Source of the DNA: SZUA-146 sp963922815
GTDB lineage: Bacteria; Pseudomonadota; Gammaproteobacteria; Steroidobacterales; SZUA-146
DNA length: 41,878 nucleotides
Assembly: GCA_963922815.1 (NCBI GenBank)
Contig: CAWUKD010000012.1
Coordinates: 1 to 41,878 of the forward strand
Direction of reading: 5' to 3'
The notes under the pieces were generated by a model, which was given only the letters and a program-made list of their open reading frames with translations, made no database searches and was not told where the DNA came from. Shown piece after piece: positions 17,504-26,561 of the stretch (positions are counted from its first letter, which is position 1; every line of letters begins with the position of its first letter). The position numbers and the translations under genes were made by a program.

Positions 17504-20500
17504 CACCTGGTTGGTCTTGTCACGGTAAAGCGCCCTGCGGCGGAGTGAGCCTGAATCGTCGGGTCGTACATGGAATTTGCGTACGCGGACGGTATCGTAA
17601 ACGTGCCGGCTGCCGTGACCTTAACGGAGTAGCGAATCTCGGTTAACCGGTCGGTGAACGTACCGTACGTGACGACGCGATCTTCGCGCACGTCGCTGTA
17701 GTCCGACGACCATCCGCCGTGGTGCCTTTGCAGGGAGTCTGTCAGCACCTCAAATCCACCCGGTAGTAAATCAACTATGGCAACGTTGGTGCGCGGTTGG
17801 CCGGTGGAGCGTACGCGCAGTCGTACGGTGAGCTCATCGCCAAGAACGGCCGTGGTCGCCGGATTGCCGTTGGCGTCCAGGTAGCGCCGGTCAACCTCAA
17901 TACCTTCTGCCTTGGGCGTATCCGGAACGGCGTGATCAAAACCGGTTTGCGTCAGGCTTGCGAAGACGGTTTGCGAACCGCCGCCTGCGACGACGACTTC
18001 CTGTCCCGACCGGGTGTCAAGCAGATGCCTGATGACCGCTGCTGCTGCGAGCTGCGTGCCATCCGGCAGCGTAAGAGAGAGCGTTGCATTGCCGTTTTCC
18101 GCGTTCGCAATCGCATACGCCTGCAGGGCCAAAATGGTGTAAGCCGAGGACAGCGTGTTAAAGCGGTTTTGAATAACAGGCGATACAAAGGTTCTGAGCT
18201 GATCAGCGGTAAGCTGCGTCAGCCGCTGAGGGAAGTGTCTCGCCAATAAATAGATGTACTGGGCATCACGACCCAGGCGCGTATCGAAATCGCTGTACAT
18301 CTCGTTACCGCCTTGTAACGAATAGCCATCGACCAGCGTATCGGCGAGATCGTTCAGCTTGACCAGCCGATAACTTGCGGCCATGTACATAGCCGTAATG
18401 TCGCGTTTCCAGTCATCGTCCAGCGTTTGCAGGTATTCCTGCAGGCTGGTGAGGTAGTTGGTTGTGACCACACCGTTTCGCGTCAGGACGTAAATGGCGT
18501 ACGCGCGAAGCCTGGCTTCATTCTCATTGCCTGCAGCGCGGGCGGCCAGCTCACGCAGAAAATTCATGGCGCTTTCCTGCATGGCGCGCGGTACCGGCAG
18601 ATCCGAGGTGCTGGCTTCTGTCAGAAAGTGCGCGATGTACACCGAGGGAAATTCGGCGGCTTCGTTTGAGGATTGCCAGAAGCGAAATCCTCCGTTTGAC
18701 AGCTGTCGCGATCTGAGTTTCCCGATCAGGTCACTGAACTGCGTGCGAAACCTGGCGTCATCGAACTCGCTGTTTTGGCCGTACAGTCCCAGCTGAGGAA
18801 AGACTTTACTTACGATCTGCTCGGCGCAGGCATGCGGAAACCCGTCCAGGTAGCTTTGCAGGCCGTCCGCCAGCACGGTCGGGTTCGTCGATGCATTAAC
18901 TTGACGAGCGGCCAGTTCTTCACGCAGAACGCGTTCAAACGTAAGCCGGGCAGGGTCGGTGTCATGCGTGGACGCCTGAACAGTCGTCGTGTACGGGGTG
19001 GCCGGGCGCACGCTCATCGTCGTATTCAGGGTGGCCTGCGTGTTTCCGGATGTTGCGGTCAGCAGGAAACTGGCGGACCCGCTCTTGTCGTTGGCCCGGA
19101 TCCTGAACACGCTGCTGCTTTCCCGTCCTTCATCAATCATCAGGGTTCTGTTGGCTTCACCTACCACGGACAGGTGTGACGACGGTGCGATTGCTATCTG
19201 AACGGGAGCCTGTAGTCCGGATCCCTCCAGGTTGTTGGCGATCCCTACGCTGACTTCGAATTCGTCTCCGGGCGCGACGCTCACCGGGGCGTTTGGACTG
19301 ATGACGAACGGACCTTGAACCAGAGAACGTGTTGCGGCGTCGCCAACCGCGTCTTCTGCAACGGCAACGGCCATAACGGCGAGCTCACCGTTAAAATAGT
19401 CGGGCACGAGATAAGACACCTGCTGTGTATCAGGTCCCGCATCAAGTACGCCGGACCAGAATACGACCGGCGCTTCGGTTTTACGCCGGAACGGATTCAG
19501 GTTCTTGCCGGCAAGGCCCGCGGCCTCGCCGCCACCCGGCGCCGCCGAGTGGCTGGCGGTAACAAACTCCGGTAGCACCAGGTCGGCGAGTTGATACGTT
19601 GATACACGCAGCGCCCGTTTGCGCAGGAAAAAATCGAGCGGCTTCGGACGCTGGTAGTTTGCGACCTGCAGAATTCCCTGGTCGACGGCAAAGACGACGA
19701 TTCGTGCGGGTCGGTCGGTCCGGTACTGAATGTCGAGCGTATCCCCTGGCACCACTTTCGCGGGTACGTCGAGAGATACATTCACCGTTCGGGCGTCACG
19801 CTTGATGGAAAAGGATTTCAGCGCATAACTCAGAGGGTTTAAGTAGATTTCCGGTGAGTCAAGGCCGCGCATGAAGGCTACGTTGATATAAGCGTTGCCT
19901 TCGAGGTTGTCCGGTACACGAATGGTCTGAACGCTGGACGTTGTCGGCGTTCGGAACCACTGATAGACAAGAACCGCATCACGTTCGATCGTGATCAGGC
20001 CCGTACCGCTGTACGGCGCACTAATATGCAGCTCGATGAGATCGCCGGGCGCATAGCTGTTTTTATCCAGCGCAATATCCAGTTCGGCATTCTGTTCCAG
20101 GTTACCGGCCAGGTTTCGTGCACCGGCGACAACATACGGAACGCGGCTGAGTACGGAGCCTTTGTCATCGACAATTTGTACGACAAAACGTCCGGCAGCT
20201 TCAGTAGGCAGTTCATAGACTGTGCCATCAGCCGATGTTGAAAACGGCGATTCCGCCAGCGGCGTGTCTTTGCTTATTGACTGATACGCAAACGTACCGT
20301 CAGCCTGCCGGACCAGCGTAGACACAAAGCGGCTTTCGAGGTGCTGCAGAGTCAGGTTGTCAAGATCGACAGGATTGGCCGAGCTGTCCAGTGCCATGAA
20401 CGTAACCGACCGCGACGCCTCTTTGCGAATAAAATCAAGATCGCCGCTGGCTTTGTAGCCAATCAGATTATCCAGTGGAGAAAGCATGACTCTGGCCTGA

Positions 20501-23178
20501 GACTTGACGCTGCGGCCGCCGCCCGCCTCGAAGCCCTCCGTGTACACGGTCAGCTCGTAAATACCGTTATCGAACTGGTCGAGGCTCAGAGGCAGAGTCG
20601 CCGACCCGTCATCGGATGTCGTGGCCGGCGTCAACGGGCGCTCGATCGTCTGACTGGATGCGTTCGCGTTTCGCAGCGGATCGGTAAAGACGAAGTCGGA
20701 AAAATCGCTGAACCTGATTTGGGCAGGACGCAGCAGAGCTGATCCCTGTACGCGCCGGTTGCTCGCCGGAGTTCCGAACAGATTGTCGAGCTGCACGTCA
20801 ACGTGCAGGTTGGCTGGCTTGATCCAGCCCAGCGGCTGCTGGCCGGAAATTCGGCTGCGTATGCGCAGCCGGTCCGGCTGGAATTCTTCTACTTTAAACT
20901 GGTGCCCGCCGAGATATCGAGTGCGATTGCGCTGCTCGATGGTGTACAGCGCTACTTCGTAGTTCCCGGTGTGGGAAGACGGGCTGGTCTGGAACGTCTG
21001 GTCGACAAACCCGTCCGCCGGCAGTCGCAGCTGCTCTTCCATTACAACCTGTCCACGCGGGTCGCGGACTATCCAGCGCAGCGGAAGCCGATCCAGCGCG
21101 CGCCAGTTTCCACGTTTAACAATGGCGGCCAGGTGCACTTCGTCGCCAGGACGAAACAGGTCGCGTTCCGTAAACAGCTGCGCCCTGAGCTGATTGCCAT
21201 CGACGTCGCTATACTCACCGCTGGTATCGAACCTGGAATAATCCAGCTGGCGCGTGTACCGACCATACGGCATGAACACCGCGTCACTGCCACTGCGAAC
21301 GACATACACGGTGGCTGTTTTTTCTCGGGTGTATTCGGTTGCAGAGGGCATTCGGGCGTGGCCGTCGCCCGCTGTGACGGCCTGCAGGACCGGCAGTCCG
21401 TTCTTGCCCAGAAGGTCGACACTGGCTCCGGCTACCGGTTCTCCGGTTGACAGAGAGTGAACAAAAAGATCCTGCTGCCCGTCGGCGCCAACCTTGGCGA
21501 CAAAACCAAGATCCGTAATGAGCAACAGCCTTTGATCATTGCCCCCGATTTCATACTTGTTTTGGGGATCCCAGCCGCTTACACGCAGCACATAGTAGCC
21601 GCCTTTTTCCAGGTACGAGCTCAGATCCAGATGCGCAAAGCTCGCCGTTTTCGGGTGTGCAGACGGCAGCGTGATATATCTGACGTCGCGCTCGGTAAGA
21701 TTGTCCTGATTAAACCGGTACGAGCTAAAGCGGGCGTCTTTGATATCGCCGTCGATCTGGCTTGCCAGATGGTTTATACCACCATCGAGCAGACGGCTGA
21801 TCTCGACTTTGAGGGCGCTCACGCCGCGCGAAACAAAATGCACCTTGTGGCTTCCGGTGAGCGGCAGTATCGCTCCGTCCTGGGCAACGTGGACTTCCTG
21901 GGGATAGGTTGGCGTGTAGAACAGGGTGTCGTAAGGCGTGCTTAAAACAAAATTGCCATCCGATTCAAGCCCCTTGTCTACGCGCAGGTAGTAATAGCTG
22001 TTGACCGGGGCGTCCATGCGCAGACTGTGCAGCGACGCGCTGGCTGAGTCCTGTGGATTGAGCGTGATTGACACCGGTTCAGACTGACTCAGAATGTCGG
22101 GTGTGACTTCGCGCGGTGATTCCCAGTAGTTTTTTCGGATTGTCTTACCATTGATGACCACGTTTGCAGGCAGTCGATAAACAGTGATTTTCTTGCCAAG
22201 CGCCTCCGTATCGACTCGGTCGGAAAATGACAAAGTGACGGTTTGCTGAGGTTCGTCATTTTCATCCCGGGCCAGAAGGAACTGACTGCTGTCAATCTTA
22301 AAGTAGCTGCTGATGTCCGGAATGCGAACAGTTTGCACAATCTCCTCTGCAATGGATGAGCTGGACTGGACAGGGGTCAGAGAATCTTTAACGCTGAGCG
22401 TGGCAAACGTTTCGCGTTCGGGTATCTGTATCGGTTGTGATTGCACGTGAGCCGTTCGCCCCGCCTCGTCAGTGGTGATCTCAAAGGCAAGTGCGGTTGG
22501 CGTGTCGTTCACCGTCTGACCATCGTCGCGCATTCCGAGGCTGATGGCACCGCGCAGTTCCGACGGCTCGACAACGTGGGAGAAGGACAGCGTGGCGACG
22601 ACTCGGCGTTCCGAGGGCGTCACCGGGTTTTGATAAAACTTCAGTTCCCTGAGCTCGGTCGTAAAGGCCGGTGTCGTAAACGCGACGGTCCGACCGTCAA
22701 ACTCAAGTCCCGGCGCGAAAATGTCAGGCGAATAGCTGACGGTGTAGTCCTGCTCCGCGGGCCAGTCGCGTTCGGGCTGGAAGCGTAGCTGAGTGTCGCT
22801 GACCCAGTCCCACGTGCCCGGCATTGCGGGGCTCAGGCTAATGCCCTCGACGACCGTGTTGCCAATCAGATCGACCCGCGCAATTGCGGACGTTCCTTCA
22901 ATCGGTTCGCGAGGGTCGGTTTTTACGACGAAGTCGACATAAACCGGCTGAGGCTGTGGTTTGTTGTCCACGATGGGCGACACGGCGGGCGGCGTCGCTG
23001 TGGAGACTACTCGCGGTGGTGAGGGTAACGACTGATAGTAGCGATAGGCGGCGACCGTGCCTATTGCCAACACAATCAACATCACCATCCATGTACCGAT
23101 AGTTCGGATGCCCAGTTTCCGGGCCCAGGGTGGCGGAGTCCATCTCAAATCGCCGACGGTATTGCTGATTACGCCCAT
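17503..23178 (-). CDS. Bacterial alpha-2-macroglobulin (YfhM-like), thioester type
   Basis: The 1891-residue envelope protein is the bacterial counterpart of alpha-2-macroglobulin, thought to trap foreign proteases in the periplasm while its partner PBP1C repairs cell wall. An uncleaved-looking transmembrane helix (about 26-46) and a Pro-rich linker replace the lipobox of E. coli YfhM, and the protein is longer (YfhM has 1653 residues). Macroglobulin domains fill the first two thirds. The thioester motif is intact at CAEQ (Cys1451-Gln1454), within the helical thioester domain, followed by a C-terminal receptor-binding-like domain. The start has GGGAGAG upstream. It forms a two-gene operon with pbpC. 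Confidence 0.94.
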   Translation of the reverse strand: MGVISNTVGDLRWTPPPWARKLGIRTIGTWMVMLIVLAIGTVAAYRYYQSLPSPPRVVSTATPPAVSPIVDNKPQPQPVYVDFVVKTDPREPIEGTSAIARVDLIGNTVVEGISLSPAMPGTWDWVSDTQLRFQPERDWPAEQDYTVSYSPDIFAPGLEFDGRTVAFTTPAFTTELRELKFYQNPVTPSERRVVATLSFSHVVEPSELRGAISLGMRDDGQTVNDTPTALAFEITTDEAGRTAHVQSQPIQIPERETFATLSVKDSLTPVQSSSSIAEEIVQTVRIPDISSYFKIDSSQFLLARDENDEPQQTVTLSFSDRVDTEALGKKITVYRLPANVVINGKTIRKNYWESPREVTPDILSQSEPVSITLNPQDSASASLHSLRMDAPVNSYYYLRVDKGLESDGNFVLSTPYDTLFYTPTYPQEVHVAQDGAILPLTGSHKVHFVSRGVSALKVEISRLLDGGINHLASQIDGDIKDARFSSYRFNQDNLTERDVRYITLPSAHPKTASFAHLDLSSYLEKGGYYVLRVSGWDPQNKYEIGGNDQRLLLITDLGFVAKVGADGQQDLFVHSLSTGEPVAGASVDLLGKNGLPVLQAVTAGDGHARMPSATEYTREKTATVYVVRSGSDAVFMPYGRYTRQLDYSRFDTSGEYSDVDGNQLRAQLFTERDLFRPGDEVHLAAIVKRGNWRALDRLPLRWIVRDPRGQVVMEEQLRLPADGFVDQTFQTSPSSHTGNYEVALYTIEQRNRTRYLGGHQFKVEEFQPDRLRIRSRISGQQPLGWIKPANLHVDVQLDNLFGTPASNRRVQGSALLRPAQIRFSDFSDFVFTDPLRNANASSQTIERPLTPATTSDDGSATLPLSLDQFDNGIYELTVYTEGFEAGGGRSVKSQARVMLSPLDNLIGYKASGDLDFIRKEASRSVTFMALDSSANPVDLDNLTLQHLESRFVSTLVRQADGTFAYQSISKDTPLAESPFSTSADGTVYELPTEAAGRFVVQIVDDKGSVLSRVPYVVAGARNLAGNLEQNAELDIALDKNSYAPGDLIELHISAPYSGTGLITIERDAVLVYQWFRTPTTSSVQTIRVPDNLEGNAYINVAFMRGLDSPEIYLNPLSYALKSFSIKRDARTVNVSLDVPAKVVPGDTLDIQYRTDRPARIVVFAVDQGILQVANYQRPKPLDFFLRKRALRVSTYQLADLVLPEFVTASHSAAPGGGEAAGLAGKNLNPFRRKTEAPVVFWSGVLDAGPDTQQVSYLVPDYFNGELAVMAVAVAEDAVGDAATRSLVQGPFVISPNAPVSVAPGDEFEVSVGIANNLEGSGLQAPVQIAIAPSSHLSVVGEANRTLMIDEGRESSSVFRIRANDKSGSASFLLTATSGNTQATLNTTMSVRPATPYTTTVQASTHDTDPARLTFERVLREELAARQVNASTNPTVLADGLQSYLDGFPHACAEQIVSKVFPQLGLYGQNSEFDDARFRTQFSDLIGKLRSRQLSNGGFRFWQSSNEAAEFPSVYIAHFLTEASTSDLPVPRAMQESAMNFLRELAARAAGNENEARLRAYAIYVLTRNGVVTTNYLTSLQEYLQTLDDDWKRDITAMYMAASYRLVKLNDLADTLVDGYSLQGGNEMYSDFDTRLGRDAQYIYLLARHFPQRLTQLTADQLRTFVSPVIQNRFNTLSSAYTILALQAYAIANAENGNATLSLTLPDGTQLAAAAVIRHLLDTRSGQEVVVAGGGSQTVFASLTQTGFDHAVPDTPKAEGIEVDRRYLDANGNPATTAVLGDELTVRLRVRSTGQPRTNVAIVDLLPGGFEVLTDSLQRHHGGWSSDYSDVREDRVVTYGTFTDRLTEIRYSVKVTAAGTFTIPSAYANSMYDPTIQAHSAAGRFTVTRPTR

Positions 23179-23197
23179 GGGTACGTCTCTCCCTGAA

Positions 23198-23246
23198 GAT
23201 GTGGCTAAATATTAGCGCCTAATACGGGGCTGGTGTGACTAAATAT
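23198..23246. repeat. Pair of 15-bp imperfect direct repeats upstream of the alpha-2-macroglobulin gene
   Basis: GATGTGGCTAAATAT (23198-23212) and GGTGTGACTAAATAT (23232-23246) are in the same orientation, 34 bases apart, just before the minus-strand gene start at 23178. The inner repeat overlaps TAATAT read on the minus strand, a plausible -10 box. They could be regulator half-sites in the promoter. Confidence 0.4.
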
Positions 23247-23325
23247 GACCAATCCTGACTTCAGCGTGTGGCCGGTCAGAAGAAAGCCTGAATATGCCGC
23301 AACCGGAGTCTGGATGGTTCATTGA

Positions 23326-23408
23326 GGCGAATTGGCTACCGCAGCGAGCGATGCGGGTATGAGCCTCAGTGTTGAGGGCCGGGCAACGGAACGAGTAGCC
23401 AATTCGCC
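23326..23408. repeat. Cloverleaf-like inverted-repeat element (structured RNA or dispersed palindromic repeat)
   Basis: A perfect 14-bp outer stem, GGCGAATTGGCTAC (23326-23339) with GTAGCCAATTCGCC (23395-23408), encloses 55 bases. These can form three further hairpins in order: CGCA/TGCG (23340-23355), CCTCA/TGAGG with loop GTGT (23364-23377), and CCG/CGG with loop GGCAA (23379-23389). The element lies in the 400-base divergent intergenic region. No Rfam family was recognised. It may be a non-coding RNA, a mobile palindromic repeat, or a cis element. Confidence 0.6.
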
Positions 23409-23578
23409 CGATTGGGCCGCCGCGAACAGGCCGGCCGGGCCGGGCGCCTGACATTATTGGAAAGCTGTGAGCCAGTTCTCTATTTTACAGGTATTATCTG
23501 GGGGACAATTCGACTCATGTACTCAGTCCGGCCGCCAGAAACTGACTGGGAGCATTCCTTATAACCTGAAAGGTCACC

Positions 23579-24934
23579 ATGTCATCCAATAGCCCAACCG
23601 CTGACTCAGCGAAAGCACCAGTAATTGCCCTGTTTGGTCATACCGGGAACGAAAACCTTGGCGATGAAGCCATCACCGAATCTGTGATTGCCAATCTGAC
23701 CGAGCGCCTGCCCGGGGTGACGTTCAAATTGTTCACGATCGTGCCGGAGGACAGCAAGAAGCGTCATGGTTTCGACAGTTTTCCGCTGCGGCCCGAGGAG
23801 GACGCCTCGATTTCAAATATTCTGTATTTGAACTGGCAAACGGTGGATGACGAAGCGAAGGCAAAAGCGCCTTTGCACGAGCGCGATGGGTGGACCTACA
23901 CACAGGTAGCCTGGCGACCAACGCTGAAACAACGGTTACGCAGGCTGTTCGATCTGGTGGTGAATTTGCCGGCCATTATTCGCAATGAGCGGCGCTTTGA
24001 AAAAGAAAACATCGAGCGCATGCGCGACGTCGATCTGATGATCTTTACCGGCTCCAATCAGTTTCTGGATAACTTCGGCGGCCCCTGGGCATTCCCGTTC
24101 ACGCTGCGACGGTGGGCACGCATTGCACGCAAGAGCGGCACGCCCCTGGCGTTTGCCAGCCTGGGAGCTGGCCCTATTTATTCTCCGCTCAGCATGAAGC
24201 ACTTCCGCAAGGCTGTGAAACAGGCCGCGTTTGTATCGGTGCGCGATAAGCCGTCCAAATCACTGCTGGAACAGGCCGGCTGCGAGGGTGATATTCGTGT
24301 GGCCCCTGATCTGGCGTTTAGTTTGCCGGAACGCGTCAATCCAAGATCAACCGACTGGGCTCACCCGGTTGTTGGTATCAATCCAATGCCGGTCTATTCC
24401 AGCAAATACTGGTACGTGGCTGATGCCAAACTCTATGCCAATTTTGTTAATGCACTGGCGCAAACCGCCATCACGCTGCATGAACGCGGGTATCCGTTCT
24501 TTTTCTTTGCAACACAAACCAAAGATACGATGGTCATGGTCGACGTGTTTGCCAGATTGCGAGAACTCGGGCACGACCATTTCGACGAAGCCGGTTTGTC
24601 GCGACCCAGCACCACAGTTGATGCGTTGCAAGAGACCATGGGTTCGACCGATATCATCGTTGCAACCCGTTTTCACGGCACGGTGATTGGGCTGCATTCC
24701 AAAAAACTGGTCATGAGCACCAGCTATTACCGCAAGGCCGCCGATCTGCTGGAAGAGTTTGGGCTTGATGACTACGCGTTTCAGATTGAAGAGCTGTCAG
24801 CCGAACACCTGATTGCCAAAATTGATCAGATCGTGGCCGAGCGCGAGCAGAAGGCGCCTGAAATCGAGCGTATGCAAGCTGTGTACAAGCGCGAGCTTGA
24901 TGACCAATACGACGCGCTGATCAAGCTGATCTAG
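23579..24934 (+). CDS. Polysaccharide pyruvyl transferase family protein
   Basis: The 451-residue protein opens with FGHTGNENLGDEAI (residues 19-32), the hallmark of the polysaccharide pyruvyl transferase family (CsaB, WcaK, ExoV-like), which uses phosphoenolpyruvate to pyruvylate sugar residues of exopolysaccharide or cell-wall polymers. The middle has GSNQFLDNFGGPW and FASLGAGPIYS. The C-terminal half has TRFHGTVIGLHS, the conserved Arg-Phe-His-Gly of the GT-B-like fold. It has no signal peptide. AGG lies seven bases upstream of ATG. No other polysaccharide genes are nearby, so the acceptor is unknown. Its TAG stop shares the palindrome CTAG with the convergent peptidase gene. Confidence 0.88.
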   Translation: MSSNSPTADSAKAPVIALFGHTGNENLGDEAITESVIANLTERLPGVTFKLFTIVPEDSKKRHGFDSFPLRPEEDASISNILYLNWQTVDDEAKAKAPLHERDGWTYTQVAWRPTLKQRLRRLFDLVVNLPAIIRNERRFEKENIERMRDVDLMIFTGSNQFLDNFGGPWAFPFTLRRWARIARKSGTPLAFASLGAGPIYSPLSMKHFRKAVKQAAFVSVRDKPSKSLLEQAGCEGDIRVAPDLAFSLPERVNPRSTDWAHPVVGINPMPVYSSKYWYVADAKLYANFVNALAQTAITLHERGYPFFFFATQTKDTMVMVDVFARLRELGHDHFDEAGLSRPSTTVDALQETMGSTDIIVATRFHGTVIGLHSKKLVMSTSYYRKAADLLEEFGLDDYAFQIEELSAEHLIAKIDQIVAEREQKAPEIERMQAVYKRELDDQYDALIKLI

Positions 24935-26295
24935 CGTTCCGATTCCGAAGGGCTGTCGTGCTCTGCGGTTTCGATGTCCAATGGCGGTAGCCCGAGCTTG
25001 CGCTGAATCTCTGATCCCAGGCGAATCTGAGGATTGGATCGGGGCAGGTCCGCTTCCGCTTCCCAGCTCGAAATAAGCTCGCGGGCTTCCTCGAAGGCGC
25101 TGACCCAGTTACTGTCGGCGCGCAAGGCATTTTTGAAAAACGCTTCGCCAAACACGGTGAGTTCACGCTCGGAAGAGCAGCCGAACGAATTTCTCTCGGC
25201 CGATGCCGCGGTAATAATCAGCGTGTTCTCATCTTCCAGCGCGTCTATAAACGAACCCGAATAGCAGGCCGAAATAATAATGATCCGCCACTTGATGTGC
25301 GCATCATCCAGCGCGACTTTCAGGCTCCCGGCGCTGACCACCTTCATATCGAGCGATTCAAGTTCCACGGCCAGCGTGGCATCGTCGTCGCCGTGAGACG
25401 TTAAAAGCACAATCAGAACGTCCTGATCGATATCCATCAGTGCTCCGAGTCCTTCGATAGCCCGGCTCAGATTGTAGGTGTTTGCAATGGGTTGCCGGTC
25501 AAGCTTGTCGACATTGTTATACAGCACAACTGAGCGCTCGCCGGTGCCGTACAGCGAATCGATCAACTGGCTGGCGTACAGTGTTTCCGACTCGAACACG
25601 GTCTGTCGGTCGCTTCCCCCAAAGCCGAGGAAAAAGAAGTCGGACTGGTCGGGGGAGGAGGGTTGCACGCTTTCGAGGCGTTCTTCCACGAGCCGCTGCT
25701 GCTGGTAAAACGTGTGTTCGACATCAACCGCCGGCTCCTGCGAGTATTCGTCGGGATTGTAGGCGTCAAATACGGAGGGAAAGTAATAACCGCGCCAGCT
25801 GAAAACCGCTACACACAGCATGGCGACAACGACGGCTGCTTGCGTGAGTCGGCCCGGACGATAAAACGCGATCCGCAGGCACCGAACGGCGATAAAGGCG
25901 GCATACACAAGCAAGAGGACTAAAAGCCATCCGGCGCTGTGCGACTGCGCCCAGTCGTAGGGGAACAATGATACAAGCAGCGCCATCCACGGCAGAGCCG
26001 AGAGGGCCACGGTTAACAGTACGGGAAGCTGGGGATAGTCGTTTTCAAGATGCGCGGAGATCACGGCGAGCAACAGGCCAACTGCGATAAAGGTGCCGAG
26101 CAAGGCCGTACCGCGAATGTCCTGAAAGCGAACGTGGTCCAGCTGCAGGTAATCGAGACCTGCGAACAGGGCGAGGGAGCCGACAAAGGCCACGACCAGA
26201 AACGGCAGAGACACACCGAAGTGCTGCCTGGCGACCGGCAGGCCAAGAATGAGCCTGAGACCGGCCCGAAAATTGTTTATCCAGAGGTTGAGCAT
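24931..26295 (-). CDS. Membrane-anchored C13 (legumain-like) cysteine peptidase
   Basis: The N-terminal half of this 454-residue protein holds about five hydrophobic helices (roughly 31-51, 63-82, 92-112, 121-146, 150-168). The C-terminal half is a clan CD peptidase of family C13, with the catalytic pair His301 in LLTSHGDDD and Cys344 in IISACYSGSF. This is the His-Gly...Ala-Cys pattern shared by legumain, GPI transamidase and caspase-like enzymes. SSERELTVFGEAFF follows, as in bacterial C13 members. By topology the protease domain would face one side of the inner membrane; which side is unclear. The substrate is unknown. Its stop codon overlaps the convergent gene's stop by four bases. Confidence 0.88.
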   Translation of the reverse strand: MLNLWINNFRAGLRLILGLPVARQHFGVSLPFLVVAFVGSLALFAGLDYLQLDHVRFQDIRGTALLGTFIAVGLLLAVISAHLENDYPQLPVLLTVALSALPWMALLVSLFPYDWAQSHSAGWLLVLLLVYAAFIAVRCLRIAFYRPGRLTQAAVVVAMLCVAVFSWRGYYFPSVFDAYNPDEYSQEPAVDVEHTFYQQQRLVEERLESVQPSSPDQSDFFFLGFGGSDRQTVFESETLYASQLIDSLYGTGERSVVLYNNVDKLDRQPIANTYNLSRAIEGLGALMDIDQDVLIVLLTSHGDDDATLAVELESLDMKVVSAGSLKVALDDAHIKWRIIIISACYSGSFIDALEDENTLIITAASAERNSFGCSSERELTVFGEAFFKNALRADSNWVSAFEEARELISSWEAEADLPRSNPQIRLGSEIQRKLGLPPLDIETAEHDSPSESER

Positions 26296-26410
26296 GGTCT
26301 CACGCGGGCGGGTACCGTCCGTTAACTGTTGAAGAATCTATCAGCATGAAGTGTTCCTCAATCAGCTTAGCAGTATTCTGATTTTCAACGCAAAGTACAT
26401 ACCGCCAGGC

Positions 26411-26441
26411 AAAAAAAACGCGCGACCGGAGTCGCGCGTTT
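26411..26441 (-). terminator. Rho-independent terminator, minus strand
   Basis: CGCGCGAC (26419-26426) pairs with GTCGCGCG (26431-26438) around CGGA. The stem is flanked by an eight-base A run (26411-26418) that gives a U-tract on the minus strand. It lies about 120 bases beyond the spondin-domain gene, before the C13 peptidase gene. Confidence 0.85.
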
Positions 26442-26458
26442 CCGCGTTTTGACTGGCG

Positions 26459-26481
26459 ACGTTCATCTAGTAAATGAACGT
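26459..26481. repeat. 8-bp hairpin in the spondin gene 3' region
   Basis: ACGTTCAT (26459-26466) and ATGAACGT (26474-26481) form a perfect stem with a 7-base loop, in the 3' untranslated region before the terminator. It has no U-tract of its own and may stabilise the mRNA 3' end. Confidence 0.4.
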
Positions 26482-26561
26482 TGTTCCCATCTTATCCGTA
26501 GAGGCAGCCTACGGTACCAGATCACACCAGATCAAACGCTTTACTGGTCTTTCCGGTTTCG

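Noticed and set aside
23239..23454. 71-residue minus-strand reading frame across the cloverleaf element
   Set aside because: It reads through the inverted repeat, has no ribosome binding site and no domain-like composition; more likely a by-product of the repeat.
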